Part shown: positions 1 to 8,046 of the stretch, piece by piece
How the letters are laid out: each line of letters starts with the position of its first letter
Position numbering within the stretch: the first letter of the stretch is position 1
NCBI GenBank assembly: GCA_049975365.1
Contig: JBNGDS010000019.1
Span: 1 to 44,019, forward strand
From: DSBG01 sp049975365
GTDB taxonomy: Bacteria; Desulfobacterota; Desulfomonilia; UBA1062
DNA: 44,019 nucleotides
Direction: 5' to 3'
Made by a program: the position numbers and the translations under genes
Notes under the pieces: generated by a model
The model's database searches: none
Told to the model about the DNA's origin: nothing
The model's input: only the letters and a program-made list of their open reading frames with translations

Positions 1-1
1 G

Positions 2-67
2 GAAGAACTCCCCACCAGCGGCGTGGGAAAAGTGCTGAAACGCGAACTCAAGAAGGAAATGGTCTAA
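2..67 (+). CDS. C-terminal tail of an acyl-CoA synthetase (AMP-forming), partial
   Basis: The window opens inside a gene; 21 residues remain before the TAA at 65-67. The tail contains TSGVGKVLKRELKKE, which matches the A10 motif region of AMP-forming acyl-CoA ligases (usual form ...TSTGKILRREL...), where the lysine of the GK pair is the catalytic lysine of the adenylation half-reaction. The gene would activate a carboxylic acid to its CoA thioester. A strong hairpin follows at 90-121. Only the tail is seen, so the substrate and even the exact subfamily are open; the ligase assignment rests on this one motif. Confidence 0.7.
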   Translation, partial: EELPTSGVGKVLKRELKKEMV

Positions 68-89
68 CACGGGAAGAACAATGGCTGTT

Positions 90-121
90 CTGCGCCCGGA
101 TACAGTGGTATCTGGGCGCAG
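90..121 (+). terminator. hairpin downstream of the acyl-CoA synthetase tail
   Basis: CTGCGCCC (90-97) pairs with GGGCGCAG (114-121), and GATAC (99-103) with GTATC (108-112), leaving a 4-base loop and a G-T pair between the two helices. The stem lies 22 bases after the stop codon. There is no run of T after it (ATATCTCTTCT follows), so it is a weak intrinsic terminator or an mRNA-stabilising structure. Confidence 0.5.
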
Positions 122-188
122 ATATCTCTTCTGGTTCAACACCCGATGTGATGTCCTGCAGAATTGTGCGATACACGCGGAATTGAAG

Positions 189-217
189 TTGTCAAGCCAT
201 CGGGGAAATGGTATGAA
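189..217 (+). promoter_or_regulatory. sigma70-like promoter of the small gene at 246
   Basis: TTGTCA (189-194), a 17-base spacer and TATGAA (212-217). Transcription would begin near 224, about 20 bases before the ribosome-binding stretch GTAGGGG (233-239) and the ATG at 246. Found by eye only. Confidence 0.45.
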
Positions 218-245
218 GCAAAAAAATTCATGGTAGGGGTACACT

Positions 246-527
246 ATGGCACCGAAGAAATACAAGGCTGGAACATTCTGCATCGACATCGCATGCCCAC
301 GCCACAAGGAACTCGAATCATTGGAAGGCGATGCATACCTCGAGAGAAAGAAAGTCCATTGTAAAGACTGTTATGCCTGGCGGCTTCTGATATGGCTTGA
401 ATCCCATAACTACAGGATCGTGCAGACCCTCCCGGAAGTCTCTTCAAAGCAGCTTGCAGCCATGATCAAGGGGATCGATCCTGTTCGGGTTGAAGATCTC
501 ACGATAGACGAAATTCTCGCCCTCTAA
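246..527 (+). CDS. small hypothetical protein with two Cys pairs
   Basis: A 93-residue protein not recognised as a known family. C12 and C17 (with H20) and the pair C39-x-x-C42 could together hold a zinc ion, as in small zinc-ribbon proteins. The C-terminal half (residues 55-93) is predicted helical and acidic. The start is supported by AGGGG six bases upstream of the ATG and by a plausible promoter at 189-217. A 7-bp hairpin follows the stop codon directly. It stands alone between a synthetase and the convergent MerR-TetR gene, so context says little about its role. Confidence 0.65.
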   Translation: MAPKKYKAGTFCIDIACPRHKELESLEGDAYLERKKVHCKDCYAWRLLIWLESHNYRIVQTLPEVSSKQLAAMIKGIDPVRVEDLTIDEILAL

Positions 528-530
528 TTC

Positions 531-547
531 CCGCGAAGCATTCGCGG
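531..547 (+). terminator. short hairpin after the small gene
   Basis: CCGCGAA (531-537) and TTCGCGG (541-547) form a perfect 7-bp stem with a 3-base loop, starting four bases after the TAA of the gene ending at 527. No T-run follows, so termination strength is doubtful. The remaining bases up to the convergent gene end at 730 hold nothing I can identify. Confidence 0.4.
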
Positions 548-729
548 CGATTGATCTCGAAAACTGGAAGAATGATGCGCTGATCTAAGCCTTCGTATCT
601 GTCAGCGCGTATGATCCACGCACAGGTTCTTCTGGTGAAAAGATGATTCGCGATGCCGGAGATAAGCTCCTGTGGGGTAAGGAACACGACATTCCTCTGT
701 CAAATCACCCAGATCACGCGGTGCACATA

Positions 730-1647
730 TCAGGTGGAACTGGTTTTCTCGCCAGGGAAATTTTCTGTGACCAGGCCTCTGGTCAGAATGCCAAGCAAGG
801 CATCATGTGCAGATTCAGGGGTGATATCGGGGTGCATGAGTAAAATGTCATTGATCCCTTTCATCGCACTGATCAGAAGGAGACTTGCGAGTTTCGGATT
901 CACCTCCCTGAAGGTTCCCTGGGTGATTCCGTTGTGAATATCATCCTCTATTGGCCGGTAGATCGAAGAATAGATCTGTTCTCCAAGCCATCGTATGTTT
1001 GGATCACCATCTGCAACCGCATCCTGGCACAGCTGCATGATGGTGAAAAATTTATCGATCACGGGGATCGTTGCTTCAGCCCGGAGGATAAGGCGTTTGT
1101 ACGGGTCTTTTTCTTTCCTGATGCTTTCCCATCCTTTCGAGAAGAATCTTTGAAAAATCAGAGGGACGCACTCGAGGAACAATGCCTTTTTATTCGAAAA
1201 GTATGAGTAGAAAGAACCTTTCCCGATATCCAGCCTGTGAATAATATCGTTCACGTGCGTCTCCCGAAACCCTTTTTCTAAAAAGAGCATGGAGCCTTCC
1301 TCGATGATACGTTCGCGGACTGCCCTGCCAGCCTTCTTTCGTGGCTTTTTCCTTTTCAGCTGTTCTCTCAGTTCCATACTTTTCAACCAAGGAGGGAACT
1401 GTGTGACGTCTGCATTCCCTCTCTCTATCATGGTGCGGATGGCAATGAGTGGAAATCCCTTTTTCTTCGCATTCCGAATGAACATGAGTTTCTGATAGTG
1501 GGCATCATCGTAATAGGCCATCGTTTTTCCCGATTTAATGGGAGGATGGAGCAGACCTGTCTGAACATAAAAGTGAATTGTTCTCCGTGCTGTCTTTGAC
1601 AACCGCTCAAGCTGACTGATCCTGTAGAACTGATAGCGTGGATCCAT
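730..1647 (-). CDS. MerR-TetR fusion transcriptional regulator
   Basis: A 305-residue regulator with two DNA-binding modules. Residues about 7-75 form a MerR-type helix-turn-helix with its wing (RRTIHFYVQTGLL, then KTMAYYDDAHYQKL). Residues about 110-157 form a TetR-type HTH (RERIIEEGSMLFLEKGFRET, then GKGSFYSYFSNKKALF), followed by a helical ligand-binding half to the C-terminus. TetR proteins of fatty-acid and aromatic catabolism usually repress and are released by an acyl-CoA or related ligand; that role here is inferred. The start is supported by GAGGAG just upstream. The gene is divergent from the operon beginning at 1921, and an 18-bp dyad (1685-1702) lies in the shared region, suggesting autoregulation and control of the neighbours. 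A MerR N-terminus on a TetR body is unusual. Confidence 0.85.
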   Translation of the reverse strand: MDPRYQFYRISQLERLSKTARRTIHFYVQTGLLHPPIKSGKTMAYYDDAHYQKLMFIRNAKKKGFPLIAIRTMIERGNADVTQFPPWLKSMELREQLKRKKPRKKAGRAVRERIIEEGSMLFLEKGFRETHVNDIIHRLDIGKGSFYSYFSNKKALFLECVPLIFQRFFSKGWESIRKEKDPYKRLILRAEATIPVIDKFFTIMQLCQDAVADGDPNIRWLGEQIYSSIYRPIEDDIHNGITQGTFREVNPKLASLLLISAMKGINDILLMHPDITPESAHDALLGILTRGLVTENFPGEKTSST

Positions 1648-1684
1648 AGGGGCTCCTCTCCCGGGAATGTTGGAAGTGATGATG

Positions 1685-1702
1685 CTGTATCAAACTATAC
1701 AG
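1685..1702. promoter_or_regulatory. inverted repeat, probable operator of the MerR-TetR regulator
   Basis: CTGTAT (1685-1690) and ATACAG (1697-1702) are perfect inverted 6-mers separated by CAAACT. A second, overlapping dyad, ACAGT-A-ACTGT, spans 1699-1709. On the minus strand the first dyad includes TATAGT, a possible -10 box for the regulator gene, so binding would block its own transcription. The lengths fit both MerR-type and TetR-type operators. That this protein binds here is inferred from position only. Confidence 0.5.
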
Positions 1703-1842
1703 TAACTGTTCACTAAATGAAAGAACATTCATCTTGTCATCTCGGTTTGAGAAATCCATATGGCTACCTTATTAGAGATGTATTCTCATCGTTGAAAAAG
1801 AAAAAAAATGGTGAAAGATCCACCCGTCGACTGGTATTATTC

Positions 1843-1871
1843 TTGACCATAAAGTCATTTTTAGCTATGAT
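1843..1871 (+). promoter_or_regulatory. sigma70-like promoter for the operon starting at 1921
   Basis: TTGACC (1843-1848), a 17-base spacer and TATGAT (1866-1871): five of six consensus matches in each box. Transcription would start near 1878. The promoter lies downstream of the first in-frame ATG (1717), which argues that the real start codon of the next gene is the TTG at 1921. Confidence 0.6.
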
Positions 1872-1920
1872 AATGCAGTTGTATTGTCGGAAGAGAGGTC
1901 ATGCAATAGGGGGGCAAGGC

Positions 1921-3426
1921 TTGTCATCTATCTGGTTGAGTGATCTTGATACAATCGAGGTGACCACCCCGGTCAGCCAAAAGATCATGCATGCAATCTC
2001 TCAGGGGAACCGCGAAAAAGCCGCACTTCACAGCTCTGATCTCAGGGAGGAACGAATCATTCTCCATGATTTCTTTGCCGATGTCTGCACTGCACTCTTC
2101 ACCTGGATCGGGCGGCATCTCGGGGAGGAAACCCTTCAAGACATGTTCAGGTATTGTTTCCTCCTGAGTGCAAAGCGCCAGATTTATGATCTCTTGAGTC
2201 TGGGGATAGATCCCGGTTTAGAAACGCTTATGCTGGCTCGAAATGCGTGGATTGCCCACAGCTGCAGCGGGGCCGGTGAACACGGAGGGTCTTTCCGTCT
2301 CACTGAAGACGACGAGAAGTTTACCTTTATTCTCGATCCATGCGGAAGCGGGGGCCGTCTGTGGAGAAGGGGGCGGTATGAACCCCCCTGGAATTTTGCC
2401 ACGACATCCCGGGCATACCCGTGGTCGTACGGGCGCAAGGATTTTCCATATTACTGCATTCACTGTGCATTCCTGAATGAACTCCTGCCCTATGAATATA
2501 TCGGGTACCCGAGTTGGCCGGTGGACCCGCCTGAACACCCCATGGATATATGCATGTGGCATATCTACAAGGACAGGTGGGCTGTTCCGGAGAGGTATTA
2601 CTCACGGTACGGGATCGCAAGGAAAGAGAAACACAGGCATCGGACCATCGCAGGCAAACGCTGGTTCAGCGATGAGTATCTCGGGGAACTACGTCGACCG
2701 ACCCCTGAGAGAATCAGAGAAAGAATCCAGAATGGAGACATGCGGGGTGCCCGGCGTATCTGTGGTGAAATGGCAGGTGAATTTCTCTTTCTGCACAATC
2801 TCTACGTGAACATGATTGCTGCAACCCTCGAGTTCATCGTCGAACGGAAAGGAGAGGGGCAGCTTGGGGAAGTACTCACATACCTCTATGAGACATGTGT
2901 GAAGGAGCAGATTGTGGCCCAGGCCGAAACGCTTCCACCTCCCCAGGCACTCACATTTCTCATTCACAACCTCTTTCTTGCGGACACATGCGGTGGGAGT
3001 GGCCTGAGCCCAGCAAGGATCAGGATTATTGAGGATCCTGATACGCTGTTCATAATCCTTGATCCCTGTGGCAGTGGCGGGAAGCTGATCCGCCATGGTG
3101 CGTACACGCAGAAAGGCGGAACCACGCTGCGTGAGTCGCTGGAAAATCGTCTCTTGAAAACCGGGATCCGGCTGCGGCCACCACAGAGTGTTCTTGAAAT
3201 TACCATGCCCTATGCCGTGACATACTTCACTGAGACGAGGAAGCCCACAGGACTTCATACAACAGGGCACGGGTATGAGTGGTCGAGTGGCCGTTCGGGT
3301 GTCCCGTATTATTGCTGCATCTGTACATCGAGCGTGAGACGTGCAGGCTGCAGGTGGCTCACCGTGAGCCCCCCGGAAGATGAGCGCCAACCTTGTATCT
3401 GGCGCGTTGATAAGAAAAAGATATAA
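1921..3426 (+). CDS. unknown protein built of two repeats with DPCGSGG and YYC-x-x-C motifs
   Basis: The reading frame is open from an ATG at 1717, but I place the start at TTG 1921: AGGGGGG lies six bases before it, a good promoter sits at 1843-1871, and the stretch 1717-1920 is AT-rich with a basic, low-complexity translation. The 501-residue product is an internal duplication. Repeat 1 (about 1-220) has DPCGSGG at 139-145, YYCIHC at 177-182 and MWHIYKD near its end. Repeat 2 (about 258-501) has DPCGSGG at 381-387, YYCCIC at 463-468 and CIWRVDKK at its end. Each repeat begins with a helical stretch containing an LHDFF/LHNLY element. The paired cysteines suggest metal or cofactor binding. 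I do not recognise the family. It leads an operon with two acyl-CoA dehydrogenases (20-base gap to the next gene). Confidence 0.7.
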   Translation: MSSIWLSDLDTIEVTTPVSQKIMHAISQGNREKAALHSSDLREERIILHDFFADVCTALFTWIGRHLGEETLQDMFRYCFLLSAKRQIYDLLSLGIDPGLETLMLARNAWIAHSCSGAGEHGGSFRLTEDDEKFTFILDPCGSGGRLWRRGRYEPPWNFATTSRAYPWSYGRKDFPYYCIHCAFLNELLPYEYIGYPSWPVDPPEHPMDICMWHIYKDRWAVPERYYSRYGIARKEKHRHRTIAGKRWFSDEYLGELRRPTPERIRERIQNGDMRGARRICGEMAGEFLFLHNLYVNMIAATLEFIVERKGEGQLGEVLTYLYETCVKEQIVAQAETLPPPQALTFLIHNLFLADTCGGSGLSPARIRIIEDPDTLFIILDPCGSGGKLIRHGAYTQKGGTTLRESLENRLLKTGIRLRPPQSVLEITMPYAVTYFTETRKPTGLHTTGHGYEWSSGRSGVPYYCCICTSSVRRAGCRWLTVSPPEDERQPCIWRVDKKKI

Positions 3427-3446
3427 TCTGTTGAAGGGGGATACAT

Positions 3447-4901
3447 ATGGAATACTTCACGAAACCCATCGGGCTCTTTTCCCCTGCGCCCGACCTGCTG
3501 AAAAACGCGCCTTCGCTTATCAAGATGAAGGAACGATTTCCCCGATATATCGGCCGTGCAGAAAAGACCCAGATCTTCTCACGCGCACTCGCAAGGGACA
3601 TTATTCTCCCCAAGGCTCTTGAGGTTGATACGAAATCGAGCAAGGATCCGAGGTATGTAGACTGGGACCTCTGGCGTCAGATAAATCGGACGAAGGCGAC
3701 GATCGGGTATATTCCGGAGAAGCTGGGAGGTCTTGGATGGAGCGGTCTTGATGCCTTTGTCTTCCTTGAGGAGTGTATCACAGCCTGTACGGGAATTTCC
3801 GCATTCTTCGGGTTCAACTTCTTCGGCGTCCTGTGCGCCTTTGTGGAATTCCAGCCGGATGTATGTCTGAAGGTCATTCGAGAAATGGTTGAAGCACACA
3901 GGAATGAAAAGCCGGTCTTTTGGGCATGGTCCATCACAGAACCGAGTGCTGGAACCGATGTGGAAGATGGTCGGGCCATGGCTACGATGAAGTGCTCCGC
4001 ACATGCCCGGAAGGTTTCCGGCGGATATATCATCAATGGCACGAAGCAGTTCTGCAGCAATGGAAGCCTGGCTCACTACCTTGTAGTGACCGTCTGCACC
4101 AATCGGGCGGACCCGTTGAACACGATGGCGACATTTCTCGTCCCTGCAGCATCGGCAGGTTTTTCCGTTGGACGAATTGAACGGAAATGCGGGCAGAAAG
4201 GATCTCACACAGCTGAACTCTTTTTCGACAATGTCTTTGTCCCTGATGAAAATCTCTGGGAACCGCCGGGGCGTGGGCTGCGCCACACAAGGGAGATCCT
4301 CTCTGTTACGAGAGGAATCATCGGGATGCTGGGAGTCGGTATTGCCAGGGGGGCTTTAGAGCGGTGTATTCAGTTCGCATGCATAAAAAAGGTGCGTGGA
4401 CATTATCTCATCGAGGAAAACTGGGTTCAGATAGCTATTGCCGATATGCTGACAGAGATCATGGCAGTCAGAGCCAAGTGCTATGATTTTGCCATAGCCC
4501 TTGACACCATTCATGTCTTGCGGATCCTTGAGAATCTCCCTGTAAAGACTCTCCTGCGCGTAGTACCGGAGAAACTGATCATGGGAGAATCAGTTCAGGC
4601 ACTGCTCAGGAACAAGTCTCTTGCCAGAGCAGTCAAAGCGCTGAAGGACTGGATTGTTTCGGACGAACGTGTTGAGTACTGTGCCTGTCAAGGATCTTCT
4701 ATAAAGGTGACGGGAACGGATCTCGCGATGGACATAGCCTCACGGGTTCTTGACATCGTGGGCATCGAGGGCATGGCCTATTGCTATGGCATGGAGAAGA
4801 GCTTCAGGGATGCAAAGGGGGCGCAGATCTACGAGGGAACAAACCAGGCCAACAGACTGGATGTTTTCCATCACGAGGTGGGAAGGGGACTGGGCATATG
4901 A
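3447..4901 (+). CDS. acyl-CoA dehydrogenase, long form
   Basis: A flavoprotein of the acyl-CoA dehydrogenase superfamily, expected to make a 2,3-double bond in an acyl-CoA and pass electrons to an electron-transfer flavoprotein. The mid domain carries WSITEPSAGTDVED and the substrate/FAD stretch around GTKQFCSNGS. The C-terminal IYEGTNQ motif (461-467) supplies E463 at the catalytic-base position. At 484 residues it is about 90 longer than the usual 380-400; the extra length lies mostly in the C-terminal helical domain (about residues 350-420), an insert without obvious motif. AAGGGGG precedes the ATG. It overlaps the next dehydrogenase gene by ATGA, so the two are probably translated together and may form a heteromeric enzyme. 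Substrate unknown. Confidence 0.88.
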   Translation: MEYFTKPIGLFSPAPDLLKNAPSLIKMKERFPRYIGRAEKTQIFSRALARDIILPKALEVDTKSSKDPRYVDWDLWRQINRTKATIGYIPEKLGGLGWSGLDAFVFLEECITACTGISAFFGFNFFGVLCAFVEFQPDVCLKVIREMVEAHRNEKPVFWAWSITEPSAGTDVEDGRAMATMKCSAHARKVSGGYIINGTKQFCSNGSLAHYLVVTVCTNRADPLNTMATFLVPAASAGFSVGRIERKCGQKGSHTAELFFDNVFVPDENLWEPPGRGLRHTREILSVTRGIIGMLGVGIARGALERCIQFACIKKVRGHYLIEENWVQIAIADMLTEIMAVRAKCYDFAIALDTIHVLRILENLPVKTLLRVVPEKLIMGESVQALLRNKSLARAVKALKDWIVSDERVEYCACQGSSIKVTGTDLAMDIASRVLDIVGIEGMAYCYGMEKSFRDAKGAQIYEGTNQANRLDVFHHEVGRGLGI

Positions 4902-6040
4902 TCACCTCGGAGATGAAAGAAATTGTGTCCGTATGCCAGAAATTTGCAGAAAAACACATAGGTTCATATGCCCTGGAAGCAGACCTGAACGGTGATCTGA
5001 ACTGGCTGCACTCTGTGTGGCAAAAGAGTTCGGAGATCGGGATCATTCCTCTTGGCGTTCCTGCAGAACTGGGAGGTGTAGGTCAATCGGATGCTTGTTG
5101 CGCTCTTGTTCTTGATGCCTTTGCAGCTGAGTGTGCGGGGGTTGCGAGCGTGTATCTTCACCAGTATGTTGCCCTCAAGGCCATTCTGGCTGCAGAAGAT
5201 GCTCAGAGGACATCTCTTTTTTCCACGCTGATCAATGACAAAGGGAAATCATTTCCAATTCTTTCTGTAATTTTCCCTTCGGACATGGATGACCGGCACA
5301 TTTCCATACGGGAAAAAGAGGGAAAGGTGTTCATTCAGGGAACAAGCCCCTTAACCGGGAATGCTGTGCTTTCACGATATATTGTGGTTTTTCTCCGCGA
5401 AGAGCGAGACAACGACACGATGACCTGCATATTGATCAGGAGAGAATCACCGGGCATCGCACTGGGAGATGATGCCCGTCTTCCCGGCCTCAGGGTCAAC
5501 CCTTTCGCCCCGGTCATATTCAACGACGTTGAGATCACACAGGAGTGCATCATCGGGAAGAGAGGAGAAGCGAAGGCACTCTACGAAACGTCCCTCGAAG
5601 TCTACTACGGATTTGTTGCCGCATGCGCACTAGGTGCTGCCCGAAGGGCATACAGCAAGGCGTTGAAGTATGCACAGGATCGGTATCAGTTCGGAACCAT
5701 GATCATCAATCACCAGGAAATTCAGCGGATGCTGGGGAACATGCTCGCGAAGCTGGCTGTCGGAACATCTAGCTACATCACGGCGCTGAGTGGAGAAGTA
5801 GAGGGGATGTTTATGCTCCCGTTCAAGGGCAGCCGTTTCGCAAAAGTATTTTGCACAGATGCAGCATTGGAGATCGCCATCGACGCTGTTCAGGTTCATG
5901 GGGGTTATGGCTACACGCATGACTATGGAGTTGAAAAAATCATGCGTGACATAAAGGTGCTGCAACTCCTTGGTGAGAGCAATCCAGTACTTCACATCAA
6001 GACGATCCAGGATATTGTGCACGCTACCAACGTGAAATGA
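4898..6040 (+). CDS. acyl-CoA dehydrogenase with altered catalytic-base motif
   Basis: A 380-residue protein. The frame is open further upstream, but the ATG at 4898 is chosen because it gives the usual family N-terminus and overlaps the previous stop in an ATGA junction. The C-terminal domain has the conserved VQVHGGYGYTHDYGVEKIMRD. The position that normally reads YEGT is LLGES here (357-361): the base position is Gly359, with Glu360 shifted by one. Either E360 has taken over, the base lies elsewhere as in isovaleryl-CoA dehydrogenase, or this subunit is non-catalytic and pairs with the protein encoded just upstream. It would use FAD and act in the cytoplasm. Confidence 0.85.
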   Translation: MITSEMKEIVSVCQKFAEKHIGSYALEADLNGDLNWLHSVWQKSSEIGIIPLGVPAELGGVGQSDACCALVLDAFAAECAGVASVYLHQYVALKAILAAEDAQRTSLFSTLINDKGKSFPILSVIFPSDMDDRHISIREKEGKVFIQGTSPLTGNAVLSRYIVVFLREERDNDTMTCILIRRESPGIALGDDARLPGLRVNPFAPVIFNDVEITQECIIGKRGEAKALYETSLEVYYGFVAACALGAARRAYSKALKYAQDRYQFGTMIINHQEIQRMLGNMLAKLAVGTSSYITALSGEVEGMFMLPFKGSRFAKVFCTDAALEIAIDAVQVHGGYGYTHDYGVEKIMRDIKVLQLLGESNPVLHIKTIQDIVHATNVK

Positions 6041-6133
6041 TGCTGTCATTCGTCATGACCAGCAGGGGAGTTTTCACTAGGACATGGAAGTATGATGTCA
6101 TGATACACCAGAACATGAGGTACAGGGGGGGTC

Positions 6134-6952
6134 ATGAAAAACCTAAAGGACAATGTCGTCGTGGTAACGGGTGCAAGCGGGGGAATCGGCAAGGCGCTGG
6201 CATTGGCATTCGCTGAAGAGGGATGCAATGTTGTCATATGTGCGCGCCGCAAGGACGAGCTTGAAAAGGTGGCCTATGAGATCCGTGCCAAGGGAAGGGA
6301 GGCTCTTGCCATTCCTACGGATGTGAGTGACGAGAGCCAGGTCAAGGCCATGGCAGCTGAAGCCTTCAAGAGATTCGGAGAGGTGGATATTCTCGTCTGC
6401 AATGCGGGATTCGGGTGGACCGGACCCACACATCTTATGGAACGGTCGGACTGGGACACGGTATTCAACACGAACTTTTTCGGAGTCGTCCACTTTATTC
6501 GTCATTTTGTTCCTGCCATGACGAAACAGCGCCATGGTCATGTTGTGATCATCTCTTCCATATTTGGAATCACCTGCATTCCATATGGGACACTCTACGC
6601 CTCCTCGAAGGCAGCCCTTATCGCTCTGGGTGAATGTCTCCGATCTGAACTGCAGCGCTACCGTGTGGGGGTTACAACAGTTTGTCCAGGGTATATTGAA
6701 TCGGATCTCATTGCCAACACCCGCTTCAAGATGGTCGAAAAGGAGGCCCGAAAGCTGGCTTCCCTTGTCAAGCCGATGCCTGTTGAGAAATGTGCCAGGA
6801 TTATCATCCGAGCTGTCAAAAGAAATAAGGGCGTCATTGTCATCACGGGGCTTGCCAAATTTTTCTGGTACTGCAAACGCATCTCGCAACGGCTCTATGA
6901 AATTATATCGCTGGTCATTACCTTCTCGACACGACGGTATGTGGAGGAGTAA
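6134..6952 (+). CDS. short-chain dehydrogenase/reductase (SDR)
   Basis: A classical SDR of 272 residues: the dinucleotide-binding motif TGASGGIG (12-19), NAG at 90-92, a serine at 141-142, and YASSK with Y155 and K159 as the catalytic pair. It would oxidise a secondary alcohol or reduce a ketone with NAD(P). The basic ARRK after strand 2 (37-40) leans towards NADP(H). The last 30 residues are hydrophobic and aromatic (KFFWYCKRISQRLYEIISLV), suggesting contact with the membrane or with a lipid-like substrate. The ATG follows CAGGGGGGGTC. It lies 93 bases after the dehydrogenase pair and 80 bases before a ferredoxin gene, probably in the same operon. Confidence 0.87.
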   Translation: MKNLKDNVVVVTGASGGIGKALALAFAEEGCNVVICARRKDELEKVAYEIRAKGREALAIPTDVSDESQVKAMAAEAFKRFGEVDILVCNAGFGWTGPTHLMERSDWDTVFNTNFFGVVHFIRHFVPAMTKQRHGHVVIISSIFGITCIPYGTLYASSKAALIALGECLRSELQRYRVGVTTVCPGYIESDLIANTRFKMVEKEARKLASLVKPMPVEKCARIIIRAVKRNKGVIVITGLAKFFWYCKRISQRLYEIISLVITFSTRRYVEE

Positions 6953-7032
6953 ATTGTACATGGACCCGAGTCAATTGGTAACAGGAAAGAGGTATTCACA
7001 GAACAGAACGTCACTCAAGGAGGTCACGGCCC

Positions 7033-7863
7033 ATGTCCTGGAGACCTAAATGGTGGCTGACATTTCTCGCCACGATCTGGCCCATAACCGGCGCCAGTGC
7101 TAAGGCCACCCAGATTCCCGTTATCGGAAACGTGTTCACGAAAATGGTCATCCCCCTCTTCTCTGGCAAGAATTTCAACGTCTCGTATCTTCCCATCAAT
7201 GAAGAATTGGCAAGCCCTGAGAGTGTTACCCTGCCTCTGATAGTGCTGGAAGAGATCATCAGGCGATCTGCACACCGTGTCATTCTAAATCGCTGCCACT
7301 GCAGAGATTCAGAGGGGTGCACGAAGTATCCAATTGAGAACGCCTGCCTTCTCTTGGGACAGGGGACCATGGAAATCAAACCCTGGATTGCCACCCCCGT
7401 GAGTGTCGATGAGGCTGTCGACCATGCCCGCTACATGGTGGGACTGGGATTGACACCCATGGTTGGTCGTGTGCTGATGGATAACCTGTTTTATGGAGTC
7501 CCGAACACGGGCAAGCTCCTCACGGTCTGTTTCTGCTGCCATTGCTGCTGTACGGTGATGGCATCAGCCAAATACTTTCCGCAGAAGGCGAAGGATGCGA
7601 TTGTGCGGCTCAAGGGAATGAAGATAGCCGTTGATCTAGAGAAATGCAAAGACTGTACAACACGGGAGTGCGTGGATGAATGTATTGTCAAGGCATTTGC
7701 TGTTCAAGACGGGAGAGTCATCCACGATCCAGACAAATGCAAGGGGTGTGGCTGGTGTGTGGCCATATGTCCGCATAAAGCGGTCACCATAGAAGTCGAG
7801 GATATCGATGCGGCTGTTGATGAGTTCCTTGGCCGTATCGGGAGTCTTGTAAACTACAGCTGA
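7033..7863 (+). CDS. Cys-rich 4Fe-4S ferredoxin-type protein (CFCCHCCC family), copy 1
   Basis: 276 residues. The N-terminal 200 residues hold two cysteine groups not found in ordinary ferredoxins: C88, C90, C96 and C105, then the dense run CFCCHCCC (166-173). The C-terminal part is a two-cluster ferredoxin domain: an atypical CxxCx4CxxxC (C205, C208, C213, C217) and a canonical CxxCxxCxxxCP (C236, C239, C242, C246). It probably moves electrons between flavoproteins; the extra cysteines could bind a third, non-standard cluster. AAGGAGGT precedes the ATG by eight bases. Two paralogues lie at 23737 and 24809, both near GMC-like flavoprotein genes. Partner proteins are unknown. Confidence 0.8.
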   Translation: MSWRPKWWLTFLATIWPITGASAKATQIPVIGNVFTKMVIPLFSGKNFNVSYLPINEELASPESVTLPLIVLEEIIRRSAHRVILNRCHCRDSEGCTKYPIENACLLLGQGTMEIKPWIATPVSVDEAVDHARYMVGLGLTPMVGRVLMDNLFYGVPNTGKLLTVCFCCHCCCTVMASAKYFPQKAKDAIVRLKGMKIAVDLEKCKDCTTRECVDECIVKAFAVQDGRVIHDPDKCKGCGWCVAICPHKAVTIEVEDIDAAVDEFLGRIGSLVNYS

Positions 7864-8046
7864 TCGTGATGGAGCAGTCTCCATGAGGGGTTGGCGAGGT
7901 TCTTGACTTATTGACAGTGAATGACGATCGTATTATAGGTTTTCTCTGTAAAAGTAACAGGGAACAGATGATACACGAGAACCAAACGCTGGCCTTGAGG
8001 TGTTTGAAGGGGGGGATATTTTTCAGGAATAGATTTGGTTGGCTGT

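Noticed and set aside
1717..1920. N-terminal extension of the gene at 1921 from the ATG at 1717
   Set aside because: No ribosome-binding site, AT-rich low-complexity translation, and a good promoter (1843-1871) inside it; TTG 1921 has AGGGGGG at correct spacing.
2689..3390. Minus-strand frame of 233 codons opposite the duplicated protein
   Set aside because: The plus-strand frame has a clear internal repeat and conserved motifs; this one has none.
5630..6049. Minus-strand frame opposite the end of the second acyl-CoA dehydrogenase
   Set aside because: It is the shadow of a well-supported gene, with improbable composition.
7911..7939. TTGACA with TATAGG as the promoter of the acyl-CoA synthetase
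   Set aside because: The -10 box is weak and the distance to the start is over 330 bases; the region around 8047-8074 is a better candidate.
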